DNA of 6,031 bases from JBFFSQ01 sp041572275 (GCA_041572275.1 JBFFSQ010000184.1:1-6031), one strand, 5' to 3'. Counted from the first letter of the stretch, positions 1 through 6,031 are shown. Translations and numbers: made by a program. Notes: generated from the sequence alone by a model not told the origin.

Positions 1-74
1 CGCAGAAAATAACGCTCATGACGATCGGTCCAATCCAGCATGGGAGCAACAGAAAACCTACGCCGAGTTATCAT
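1..74 (-). CDS. dusA: tRNA-dihydrouridine(20/20a) synthase DusA, N-terminal fragment (runs off the left edge)
   Basis: DusA is a cytosolic flavoenzyme that uses NADPH to reduce uridine to dihydrouridine at positions 20/20a of the tRNA D-loop. Only the first 24 codons and two bases are present. From the ATG at 72-74 the translation is M-I-T-R-R-R followed by FSVAPMLDWTDRHERYFL. The segment APMLDWTDRH-RYFLR is the hallmark N-terminus of DusA, forming the first strand of the TIM barrel and part of the FMN site; DusB and DusC differ here. The frame is open upstream to a TGA near 117-119, but the ATG at 74 matches the usual DusA start and no better start codon is seen. No strong Shine-Dalgarno sequence precedes it. 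The gene has the same orientation as the M48 peptidase gene but lies 226 bp beyond its stop, with its own candidate -10 box, so it is probably a separate transcript. The family call is firm despite the short length. Confidence 0.9.
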   Translation of the reverse strand, partial: MITRRRFSVAPMLDWTDRHERYFL

Positions 75-300
75 AGCCAGGGCACAGATATAGTGACACA
101 ACCGATGATTAACGCATCAGAAGCAGTTAAAAAATTATAACCAGAAAGTAAATCAAGGTAACTTTTCACGCCGTAATTATAACAGGCTTGTCATTCCAGC
201 CAGTAATAAAACGGCAATCGATTTTGTTGACAACCACAGCTCTGCCTGTGAATGCAATCACATGTATGCGAACCAATGGTGATAATTCCCGGAATCAATG
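75..300. other. intergenic region between the M48 peptidase gene and dusA
   Basis: The 226 bp contain no supported gene on either strand and no recognisable tRNA. The part nearest dusA (about 120-180) is AT-rich and carries the candidate -10 box. A small inverted repeat (CACAG at 235-239, CTGTG at 246-250) lies about 50 bp past the peptidase stop codon but lacks a following T-run, so no terminator is assigned. A small RNA cannot be excluded by eye. Confidence 0.6.
134..139 (-). promoter_or_regulatory. candidate -10 box for dusA
   Basis: The minus strand reads TATAAT, a perfect sigma-70 -10 hexamer, 60 bases upstream of the dusA ATG, in the AT-rich part of the intergenic region. Transcription would begin near position 126 and give a leader of about 50 nt. 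No convincing -35 was found: the best hexamers at 16-18 bp spacing (TTACCT, GTTACC) match the consensus poorly. Placement between two same-strand genes supports a promoter, but this is inferred from a single hexamer. Confidence 0.4.
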
Positions 301-2190
301 CTAAGCGGAATGAATCAGCGGCGGCATCGGACAATCCAGGCTCTCCGCTACCGCCCTTAACAACTCTGCTTCGGTTGGCATCACGATGCCATCATCAAGA
401 ATTGCATCTGCACAGGCATCAATGATTGATTTTTTTAACATAGGTGATAACAGGCGTAAGCGATTCAGGGCCTGGGCAATATCTTTATAACCACATTGCC
501 TGATTGGTATCATCGCCATGTCATTTGAGGTAAATGTTGCCAACACCCTTGTATAGCTGGCTGCAATTTTGTCACTGGCCTGGCCACTGCTCTGCACCAG
601 AATAGAAATAATCCGTTGAATATCTCCGAGTAACGGTCGGAACGAATGGTATTTCACCTTATCCACGGACCTGTTATCCGGGTTGATTTGCTGATTTATT
701 ATGGTTAGCAACACAAATTCAAACAGGCTGATTTTTTTATCCGCCGCAGCCAGCTCAGCAATCAACTTTAAAAATGCTCTGACCTCAGCAACATCCAGCT
801 GTTTTAATGTCGGCAATACCAGCTCGAGCAATGGCAAGCGTTGACGTTTTTCAAGCTGCTGAATCTGCTCCAGCAAGTCATCGATATACAAATGGATACT
901 TTTCTGCCCGGTTTTTTCCATGAACAATTGATTTGCCTCGGCCGCTTCCATTCGTGCCAGCAACAAACTGTAGACAATGGCCTGGGCACCGGCCGGCGTG
1001 TGCACCAGACTCATGATTGTCGATGAAAATGATTGATAAACCGCCGCGGCATAATCCAGGTGCGCCGGCGTTGGGTTACCTACACTGGCCGTGATAGCGT
1101 CGACACTGGTCTGTAACGACTCAGGCTCGACAGACCTAGCAAAACCGAGACTGCTGTCCTCGCTAGTACGCTGATTACGTGCCTCGATAATAGATTTTGC
1201 CCGAGCGGTTGTGAGAAATGCAGGGTCAAGGGCGTTTATGCGCACATCTAGCGGTGGATGTGTGGCCAACAATGACTGCATATACACATTCAGGGTATTA
1301 CCAAAACACATATGGCTCATATCTTCAGCATGTCGCGTATTCAGTAACCCACCCTCAACACTTAGCCCGATTTTATACAAAGCACCGGCAATGCCTTGAG
1401 GATTACGGGTAAATTGAACCGATGAGGCATCCGCTAAAAATTCGCGCTGACGTGAAATTGCAGCCTTGATCAGACGCCCAAAAAACAAACCGACATAACC
1501 AATCAACATGAGCAATAAACCTAAGGCAAAGACACCACCACTTGCGCGCCTGTTGCCACTATGGCGGATGCTCCTGAACAAAAACTCACCGAGCTGCCCA
1601 ATGGACAAAATGCCGGCCAATATAGCGATCAGACGGACATTGATGCGCATATCCCCGTTCAGAATATGGCTAAACTCATGACCGATCACGCCCTGCAATT
1701 CGTCTCGATTCAATTGCTGCAACGCTCCACGGGTAACCACCATTACCGCTTCCGTAGGCTTATAACCTGCCACAAACGCATTTATGCCCGCTTCCCGTTC
1801 CATGACATACAAGGACGGTACGGACACACCCGAAGCAATGGACATTTCCTCAACCACATTGATGTACTGTCGTATGGCCGGATCAACACTATCCAGTTCA
1901 ACTGAAGTAGCCCCCACCATGTCTGCCAGTGCCTGGCCACCACCATTCAAATCGAAAAACCGTTTCAGACTGCCATAGACCACAATCAGCACCACGGCAG
2001 CAGTTGGGTGCTCCCAGTAGGTATATTCAAACCAATTGTGGAGTTGTTCAGAAAGAGTATCGCCGGGTGCGAATGCCAGCAGGGCCACTACATTCACGGC
2101 CACCACAATCATGATGACTGCCAGCACAAAATACAGTACTAATAGAGCGGTATTACGGCGGGCACTGTGTTGTCGCTCAAAGAAATTCAT
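301..2190 (-). CDS. HtpX-like M48 family membrane metallopeptidase with C-terminal TerB-like extension
   Basis: A 629-residue zinc endopeptidase of the inner membrane, probably acting on misfolded or damaged membrane proteins as HtpX does. Membrane segments are seen at about 15-40, 62-73, 184-202 and 219-240. The zinc site is HEFSH (171-175), with the third ligand expected at E250 in RQREFLAD. The M48 signature AGINAFVAG (134-142) and HPPLDVRI (311-318) are also present. E. coli HtpX has roughly 290 residues, so about 300 extra residues follow the peptidase domain. This tail is helical and contains two acidic TerB-like motifs: AELAAADKKISLFEF (478-492), then ILDDGIVMPTEAELLRAVAESL (about 597-618) leading into CPMPPL near the end. 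The N-terminus MNFFERQHSARRNT fits the family, so the start is sound, although no clear Shine-Dalgarno is visible. The gene lies 106 bp after lemA on the same strand, a recurrent pairing. It is not the classical short htpX, so no symbol is given. Confidence 0.9.
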   Translation of the reverse strand: MNFFERQHSARRNTALLVLYFVLAVIMIVVAVNVVALLAFAPGDTLSEQLHNWFEYTYWEHPTAAVVLIVVYGSLKRFFDLNGGGQALADMVGATSVELDSVDPAIRQYINVVEEMSIASGVSVPSLYVMEREAGINAFVAGYKPTEAVMVVTRGALQQLNRDELQGVIGHEFSHILNGDMRINVRLIAILAGILSIGQLGEFLFRSIRHSGNRRASGGVFALGLLLMLIGYVGLFFGRLIKAAISRQREFLADASSVQFTRNPQGIAGALYKIGLSVEGGLLNTRHAEDMSHMCFGNTLNVYMQSLLATHPPLDVRINALDPAFLTTARAKSIIEARNQRTSEDSSLGFARSVEPESLQTSVDAITASVGNPTPAHLDYAAAVYQSFSSTIMSLVHTPAGAQAIVYSLLLARMEAAEANQLFMEKTGQKSIHLYIDDLLEQIQQLEKRQRLPLLELVLPTLKQLDVAEVRAFLKLIAELAAADKKISLFEFVLLTIINQQINPDNRSVDKVKYHSFRPLLGDIQRIISILVQSSGQASDKIAASYTRVLATFTSNDMAMIPIRQCGYKDIAQALNRLRLLSPMLKKSIIDACADAILDDGIVMPTEAELLRAVAESLDCPMPPLIHSA

Positions 2191-2296
2191 GACGTCGGCC
2201 GCCCGTAGCTATATAGACAGTTATGATGTGGGCATCGACAGCTCATTAAGACAGGTACTGGCTCCAGCCATTCAGCCAACACAATCACTGCACAAA

Positions 2297-2887
2297 CTAA
2301 AATGAAACCTTAACTGGCTGTTTATAATCAACCGAATCCAACTGAAACATAGCTGCGGCTGTAAAACCACCGGGATTGGCGATCAGCATATTGGGAAACT
2401 GTTCACGATAAGTGTTATAAGCCATCACCGCATCGTTATAGGCCTGTCGAGAAAACGACACCTTATTTTCCGTTGATGTCAGCTCCTCCATCAACTGGCT
2501 CATAGTCTGATTTGCCTTGATATCCGGATAGTTTTCGGAAAGCGCGAACAGTTTACCCAGGGCACCGGTCAAAGCCGTTTCCGCAGCCATCAGCCCGGTG
2601 ACTGCCGAAGCATTTTCTGGATGCGCTGCTGCTGACTGGGCAGCTGTTACGGCCTGGTTTCTGGCCTCGATTACTGCGGTCAAAGTATCCTTTTCATGAG
2701 CCATATAGGCTTTGGCGGTTTCCACCAGATTGGGAATTAATTCATGGCGCCGTTGCAGTTGTACATTGATCTGCGAAAACGCATTTTTGAAGCGGTTACG
2801 CAAGGACACCAGGGTATTAAAAATAGCGACCAAATACAGTAGCAACAGCACAAAAATGACTACTGTGACGATAAAACCGGTATCCAT
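2297..2887 (-). CDS. lemA: LemA family membrane protein
   Basis: LemA proteins are small inner-membrane-anchored helical-bundle proteins of poorly defined function, often encoded beside HtpX-like peptidases or TPM-domain proteins. From the chosen start the product has 196 residues, usual for the family. A single membrane span lies at about 5-23, followed by the family signatures: FNTLVSLRNR (23-32), INVQLQRRHELIPNLVETAKAY (from about 40), LSENYPDIKAN, a TEN-containing segment, the YNDAVMAYN helix, and a FPNMLIA tail. The start is the ATG at 2885-2887, preceded by AAGGAG (2893-2898) with 5 nt spacing. An upstream in-frame ATG at 2971 would add 28 residues (MCGFEQDHSYW...) that are not LemA-like and would place the strong ribosome site inside the gene. 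The M48 peptidase gene follows after 106 bp, which suggests a joint role in membrane quality control; that role is inference. Confidence 0.93.
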   Translation of the reverse strand: MDTGFIVTVVIFVLLLLYLVAIFNTLVSLRNRFKNAFSQINVQLQRRHELIPNLVETAKAYMAHEKDTLTAVIEARNQAVTAAQSAAAHPENASAVTGLMAAETALTGALGKLFALSENYPDIKANQTMSQLMEELTSTENKVSFSRQAYNDAVMAYNTYREQFPNMLIANPGGFTAAAMFQLDSVDYKQPVKVSF

Positions 2888-3054
2888 AATATCTCCTTGT
2901 TGAGTTAAAACGGCTGTACTTTGCCAAATCCAGGTCAGCCAATATGAATGATCCTGCTCAAATCCGCACACCCAAACAGCTCTAGCATTGTTACGCTAAA
3001 ACCTAAGGAAATACGTCGTTTTGTACTAGAATAAAAGGAAAAGACTAACAGTAC
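2888..3054. other. intergenic region between the response regulator gene and lemA
   Basis: These 167 bp hold the lemA ribosome binding site and presumably its promoter. No -10/-35 pair with acceptable spacing was found: TTGGCA occurs about 35 nt before the lemA ATG but has no partner -10 box. Just after the response regulator stop the minus strand is T-rich (around 3026-3042), but no solid hairpin precedes it, so neither a terminator nor read-through can be asserted. Confidence 0.5.
2893..2898 (-). promoter_or_regulatory. ribosome binding site that fixes the lemA start
   Basis: The minus strand reads AAGGAG, then ATATT, then ATG. This near-perfect Shine-Dalgarno with 5 nt spacing supports initiation at 2887 rather than at the longer in-frame ATG at 2971. 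Confidence 0.8.
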
Positions 3055-3420
3055 TCAGGTCGACAACAAAGCATTGATCTTGGACATCAATTCATCTTCA
3101 CGAGGTGGCTTGGTTATATAATCTTTGGCACCCTGACGTTCCGCCCATACTTTATCCGTTTCCTGATCTTTACTGGTCAGCATAATCACCGGAATATGTT
3201 GTGTATCAGCATTCTGGGTGATTTGTCGTGTCGCCTGAAACCCATTCAAATTAGGCATTACCACATCCATGAGAATCAAATCCGGACTTTCGCTACTGGC
3301 CATAGAAATAGCCGCCACACCATCATCTGCAGTGATGATTTCAATGCCATGCTTCTCCAGAATTTTAGTCACGCCCATCATCTGGGTTGGAGAATCATCA
3401 ACTACTAATATACGAGTCAT
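3055..3420 (-). CDS. single-domain response regulator, PilH/CheY-like
   Basis: A 121-residue stand-alone receiver domain with no output domain, expected to act in the cytoplasm by phosphorylation-dependent protein binding. Receiver residues are all visible: acidic pair D8-D9 (VVDDSP), phospho-acceptor D52 in LILMDVVMPNLNGF, switch residue T82 (MLTSKD), aromatic switch Y101, and conserved K104. The segments NGFQATRQIT and SKDQETDKVWAERQGAKDYITKP closely resemble PilH, a receiver of the Pil-Chp system that controls type IV pilus twitching. Two prolines follow K104 (KPP). The usual neighbours PilG, PilI, PilJ and ChpA are absent here, so it is an orphan or belongs to another chemosensory pathway; the symbol is withheld. 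The ATG at 3418-3420 has a modest AAGG ribosome site (3430-3433) 9 nt upstream. The 205-bp AT-rich gap before it suggests its own promoter. Confidence 0.9.
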   Translation of the reverse strand: MTRILVVDDSPTQMMGVTKILEKHGIEIITADDGVAAISMASSESPDLILMDVVMPNLNGFQATRQITQNADTQHIPVIMLTSKDQETDKVWAERQGAKDYITKPPREDELMSKINALLST

Positions 3421-3625
3421 AAACTATTACCTTATCAATCTTCCCTGTTCTATTTAATTTAAAGTCACAATGCCGATATACGTCAGTGTATTTTTTTTCT
3501 TCTATATTGGAGTAATCTTAGTTTATTTTGGATCAATTACCTGAGATTAACCACTCAAAACAGCATTTTTTTAATGCTTTTATCGCCTTTTTAACACGCT
3601 CTATCAGCCTGGTAAGATTACAGTA
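3421..3625. other. AT-rich intergenic region between gspB and the response regulator gene
   Basis: These 205 bp are distinctly richer in A+T than the flanking genes, with several homopolymer runs. They hold a possible terminator hairpin about 50 bp after the gspB stop and, nearest the response regulator, a weak ribosome site. Several TA-rich hexamers such as TTAAAT could serve as a -10 box, but none has a good -35 partner, so no promoter is called. Confidence 0.5.
3557..3581 (-). terminator. weak candidate terminator after gspAB
   Basis: On the minus strand AGCATT, a loop of five A, and AATGCT form a perfect 6-bp stem (3562-3578), followed by GTTTT. The site lies 48 bp past the gspB stop. 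The plus strand reads the same stem followed by TTTTA, so the element is symmetrical and could act in both directions. The stem has only two G/C pairs and would be weak, hence the low confidence. Confidence 0.35.
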
Positions 3626-4291
3626 TCAGTCGAAAGACCAGTCCTGTAAGATTTCCACCCTGAACAATTGCCCCTGATAGTTAAATATCACACCGTCACG
3701 GGTGATTTTCTCCACACTCAAAGCCTGGATGACATGATCACCCTCAGTCATGCTAGTACCGTTAATAATCACTGAACGTTGAGCTGGCTGACTGGAATAA
3801 ACGTGACCGGCAAACACCATATCCGGCACAGCCTGCTGAATCAATTCTGGCATTTCAGTCAAATGAGGCACTGAATGCTCATCGACAGACACCAGCTGAG
3901 GACGATCATCACCTGGGGTTGTGATGACTGACGAGGAAGCAGTTAATTTCGGTGTAACCTTCTCTGCAGCCGCCTGACTTGACTCTGATTGCTGGTGACG
4001 CCCCTGCGTAACTGATTGTGACTGCAGATCCGAATTCACGATGACCTGTGGCGGCGCTTCAGATAGATTAGAGCCTACGGATTCCTGTATCGTCACTGCC
4101 GTCGGTGCCCATGGTCGCATCCAGCCCAACAAAAACACCATTCCCAGCACCAGCAAACCAATCACCACATAAGGCCAACGCTGTGGTGAAACCTCCTCAC
4201 TGAGTTGCGGATGTATGGTTTGAATATCAGGCACATAACCCTGTTTGCGTTCATGATCCGACTTTTTCAATGCATCCAGAATATATGACAT
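3626..4291 (-). CDS. gspB: GspB-type general secretion pathway protein (ExeB-like)
   Basis: GspB/ExeB partners the GspA ATPase; in Aeromonas the pair is needed for the type II secretion secretin to assemble through the peptidoglycan. The 221-residue product starts with MSYILDALKKSDHERKQG, the characteristic cytoplasmic N-terminus of this family. One membrane span follows (about 40-58, YVVIGLLVLGMVFLLGW). A low-complexity Ser/Gln/Thr-rich periplasmic linker covers about 65-140. The C-terminal domain (about 150-220) has the T2SSB pattern: PDMVFAGHVYSS, RSVIINGTSMTEGD and GVIFNYQGQLFRVEILQDW, with INGT, EGD and F-V-L positions typical of the fold. The ATG lies 2 bp after the gspA stop, and the ribosome site (AAGGGA, 4297-4302) sits inside the last gspA codons, so translation is probably coupled. 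No other gsp genes are in the window; a gspAB pair away from the main gsp operon is common. Confidence 0.92.
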   Translation of the reverse strand: MSYILDALKKSDHERKQGYVPDIQTIHPQLSEEVSPQRWPYVVIGLLVLGMVFLLGWMRPWAPTAVTIQESVGSNLSEAPPQVIVNSDLQSQSVTQGRHQQSESSQAAAEKVTPKLTASSSVITTPGDDRPQLVSVDEHSVPHLTEMPELIQQAVPDMVFAGHVYSSQPAQRSVIINGTSMTEGDHVIQALSVEKITRDGVIFNYQGQLFRVEILQDWSFD

Positions 4292-4293
4292 GG

Positions 4294-5937
4294 CTATCCC
4301 TTCGTCACCAGCACCGGCGCCTCAAGACCGATGGCATTATTAATATGAATCAGGGTCTGTACCCCCACGATACCATCCGCGACCAGGCCTTTTTCGAGCT
4401 GGAACCGACGCACCTGTTCAAGTAACTCATCCTGATAACGAGACATCTCGGGCTGCTGAGTCTTGCCCTCCAGTCGGTTCATGGTGCGACTCAACCAGAC
4501 CACCGGTTCACCTTCGTAACCAGGATGGATGGCCCGCGAATAGCCTGCTGGCTGATGCCATAACAAAGTAAATTTTCCGTACCAGTATCGTTGTAGCTGG
4601 ACCGTACTCAGCCGCAACCGATCACCCGCCAGTTTGATCATCGCTGTCTGTTGGTTCAGCTCAATTAGAGTCGCATAATACGCCTGCCCCTGATCATCCT
4701 TCAACTCCAGTACCACAGGTCGATTGAAGCTGCGCAATTGCTGCATATTTCCCTGTGCATGCAGACAAGCTAATCCGCGTGTCTGTGCAAAAAAACAGGG
4801 GGAGCCATCAATTTCAGGTTGATAATCCAGCGCCCAACGACTGAACAACTCCTGATAAGCCAGGGAATTGGTACGTAAACGACGAGCATCTTCAGGCCAG
4901 GCAATCGATGTTTCCATCGAAATACTCGCCTCGACAGCCTCCACCTGCGCTACTTCTTCCGGCGGTACTACGGCACTGGCAAGTTGAACCGCTTGATCAT
5001 GACCGCCTATATTCAACAGCACCATCACCAGTGCCAGTAACAAGACTGCCGCCAGTGATGCCGGCAATAACCAGCGCAACAATGGAACGCGCCCATGATT
5101 GTTACGACTACCAAACACTTCATGAGCGGCCTGTTCCAGTGTGCTGCGATTGACCTGTTGACGATTCTGCACATAGGTGCCCAGCAGAGCGCGATCACAT
5201 AAGACATTAACCAGACGCGGAATGCCACCACTTAGCTGATAGATACGCTTGAGTACTGCTCGCGAAAACAGCGGACGACGACAACCAGCCACAGCCAGAC
5301 GATGGCTAATATAGGCAGCAATCTCTTTTTCATTTAACGGCGTCAGATGATAGCGTGCCGTAATCCGCTGAGCCAGTTGTGACAACTCGGGTCGTGCCAG
5401 CATCTCCAGTAATTCAGGCTGGCCGAGTAATATTATCTGCAACAACTTGCGCTCATTGGTTTCCAGATTGGTCAGCAGACGCAGCTGCTCCAGGACATCC
5501 AGACCCAGATTCTGCGCCTCATCAATCATCAACACTGTCTTTCGGCCCCGTGCATGAGCATCCAGCAAGAAGCGATTAATGATATCCACCAGTACTTTCA
5601 CACTCGGCTTACTGGCCCCATGATGCACCGGCGCCTGGGCATGCTCCTGACAATAAAGTTCATCACAGATGGTTTCCAGCAATTCCACTACCGTGACTTT
5701 AGGATTCAATACTAGTGCCAGATCCGTATCCTCAGGAATCTGTTCTAACAGACAGCGACTCACCGTTGTTTTTCCCGTACCCACATCACCGCTCAACAGG
5801 ATAAAAGCGCCATCAGAATTAAGCCCATAAACCAGATGCGCCAACGCCTCCCGGTGCCGTTCACTCATATAGAGATAACGGGGGTCAGGCGCAATAGAAA
5901 ATGGTGCCTCGCTTAATCCAAAGTGTTCTAAGTACAT
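4294..5937 (-). CDS. gspA: GspA/ExeA AAA+ ATPase with peptidoglycan-binding domain
   Basis: GspA (ExeA) is an inner-membrane ATPase that, with GspB, binds peptidoglycan and promotes assembly of the type II secretion secretin. The 547 residues are laid out as in the family. The N-terminus MYLEHFGLSEAPFSIAPDPR is diagnostic. The AAA+ domain follows: Walker A GDVGTGKTT (50-58), Walker B VLMIDEAQ (135-142), sensor-1-like GQPEL (172-176), the arginine-bearing AQRITARYHL (189-198), and sensor-2-like GGIPRLVN (237-244). A membrane span lies at about 287-310. The periplasmic part has a domain at about 378-465 (CFFAQTRGLACL to YWYGKFTLLW) that recalls a degenerate C39-peptidase fold, then a PG_binding_1 domain (about 500-537; RRFQLEKGLVADGIVG). 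The start matches the family, yet no Shine-Dalgarno precedes it and a TATAAT lies 6 nt upstream, so the mRNA may be leaderless. First gene of a two-gene operon with gspB. Confidence 0.95.
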   Translation of the reverse strand: MYLEHFGLSEAPFSIAPDPRYLYMSERHREALAHLVYGLNSDGAFILLSGDVGTGKTTVSRCLLEQIPEDTDLALVLNPKVTVVELLETICDELYCQEHAQAPVHHGASKPSVKVLVDIINRFLLDAHARGRKTVLMIDEAQNLGLDVLEQLRLLTNLETNERKLLQIILLGQPELLEMLARPELSQLAQRITARYHLTPLNEKEIAAYISHRLAVAGCRRPLFSRAVLKRIYQLSGGIPRLVNVLCDRALLGTYVQNRQQVNRSTLEQAAHEVFGSRNNHGRVPLLRWLLPASLAAVLLLALVMVLLNIGGHDQAVQLASAVVPPEEVAQVEAVEASISMETSIAWPEDARRLRTNSLAYQELFSRWALDYQPEIDGSPCFFAQTRGLACLHAQGNMQQLRSFNRPVVLELKDDQGQAYYATLIELNQQTAMIKLAGDRLRLSTVQLQRYWYGKFTLLWHQPAGYSRAIHPGYEGEPVVWLSRTMNRLEGKTQQPEMSRYQDELLEQVRRFQLEKGLVADGIVGVQTLIHINNAIGLEAPVLVTKG

Positions 5938-5943
5938 AGGTCG

Positions 5944-5971
5944 ATTATATGCGTTAATCAGCTATTGGGAA
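5944..5971 (-). promoter_or_regulatory. candidate gspAB promoter
   Basis: The minus strand has TATAAT (5944-5949), a perfect -10 hexamer, and TTCCCA (5966-5971), a 4-of-6 match to TTGACA, separated by 16 bp. Six bases separate the -10 box from the gspA ATG, so the predicted transcription start coincides with the A of the start codon. The absence of a ribosome binding site agrees with that reading. Confidence 0.5.
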
Positions 5972-5973
5972 CA

Positions 5974-5988
5974 CCAGTTAAGAACTGG
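5974..5988. repeat. perfect 15-bp inverted repeat upstream of gspA
   Basis: CCAGTT and AACTGG, separated by 3 bp, form a perfect dyad on either strand. It lies 2 bp upstream of the candidate -35 of the gspAB promoter, where a regulator could bind. It also sits just past the tandem stop codons of a possible upstream gene, but no T-run follows it, so a terminator is less likely. Function is inferred from position only. Confidence 0.45.
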
Positions 5989-5995
5989 GGCCTTA

Positions 5996-6031
5996 TCATG
6001 ATTGTTCAGCATTCTTGGCCTGCTGCCACAG
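5996..6031 (-). CDS. possible C-terminal end of an upstream gene (runs off the right edge)
   Basis: On the minus strand the frame starting at 6031 reads LWQQAKNAEQS followed by TGA, and a second in-frame stop, TAA, comes immediately after (5993-5995). Polar, Gln/Ala-rich residues ending in tandem stops look like a real gene end, and the same-strand layout fits the neighbourhood. Eleven codons are too few to identify a family, and a chance open frame of this length is common. Confidence 0.3.
   Translation of the reverse strand: MWQQAKNAEQS

Noticed and set aside
226..231. Perfect TTGACA on the plus strand, considered as a -35 box
   Set aside because: No -10-like hexamer at 16-18 bp downstream and no plus-strand gene follows.
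235..250. Inverted repeat CACAG-N6-CTGTG after the M48 stop, considered as a terminator
   Set aside because: Short 5-bp stem with no T-run on either strand after it.
1561..1905. 114-codon open frame on the plus strand
   Set aside because: Lies entirely antisense to the M48 peptidase gene over its conserved HEFSH region; the translation has no recognisable domain and is a shadow of the opposite frame.
2036..2305. 89-codon plus-strand open frame spanning the lemA-M48 gap
   Set aside because: Mostly antisense to the M48 gene start, low-complexity Thr/Ser/Arg composition and no clear ribosome site; the gap itself offers no further support.
3023..3054. GTACT/AGTAC inverted repeat flanking a purine-rich stretch after the response regulator stop
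   Set aside because: Only a 5-bp stem with a 22-nt loop; too weak to call a terminator although the strand is T-rich there.
5025..5231. 68-codon minus-strand open frame within gspA
   Set aside because: Out-of-frame overlap with the well-supported AAA+ and membrane region of GspA; no independent evidence of coding.
1..6031. CRISPR array, insertion sequence, tRNA or phage-like module
   Set aside because: No spaced direct repeats, transposase or integrase motifs, terminal repeats or cloverleaf were seen; gene content is conserved chromosomal.

Overview
The window reads as an ordinary chromosomal stretch of a gammaproteobacterium. This rests on protein families: a GspA/ExeA ATPase paired with a GspB-type protein, a PilH-like response regulator, a LemA protein next to a large M48 peptidase, and a DusA tRNA dihydrouridine synthase. 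Genus cannot be fixed from the sequence. No mobile element, CRISPR array, tRNA or rRNA was seen.

Every gene lies on the minus strand, so reading order runs from high to low coordinates. (1) 5996-6031 may hold the last 11 codons of an upstream gene, ending in tandem stops. (2) 5938-5995 is a short intergenic segment with a good -10 box placed so close to the next ATG that the transcript could be leaderless, plus a 15-bp perfect inverted repeat. (3) gspA/exeA (4294-5937) and gspB (3626-4291) are 2 bp apart and almost certainly co-translated. (4) 3421-3625 is an AT-rich gap with a weak hairpin that may terminate the gspAB transcript. (5) 3055-3420 encodes a single-domain CheY/PilH-like receiver. 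(6) lemA (2297-2887) and a 629-residue M48 peptidase (301-2190) form a membrane-associated pair. (7) 75-300 is an intergenic region with a perfect -10 hexamer. (8) The first 24 codons of dusA run off the left edge (1-74).

How the genes fit together: GspA (ATPase, one membrane span, peptidoglycan-binding tail) and GspB (one membrane span, periplasmic C-terminal domain) belong to the complex that helps the type II secretion secretin pass and assemble in the cell wall. The PilH-like receiver is of the type tied to twitching or chemosensory control of type IV pili, but its partners are not in the window. LemA and the HtpX-like peptidase are probably an envelope or membrane protein quality-control pair; the peptidase carries a long C-terminal extension with two TerB-like helical motifs. 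No clearly undescribed system was found. The points most worth checking are the peptidase's C-terminal extension, the possible leaderless gspA mRNA, and the degenerate protease-like middle domain of GspA.
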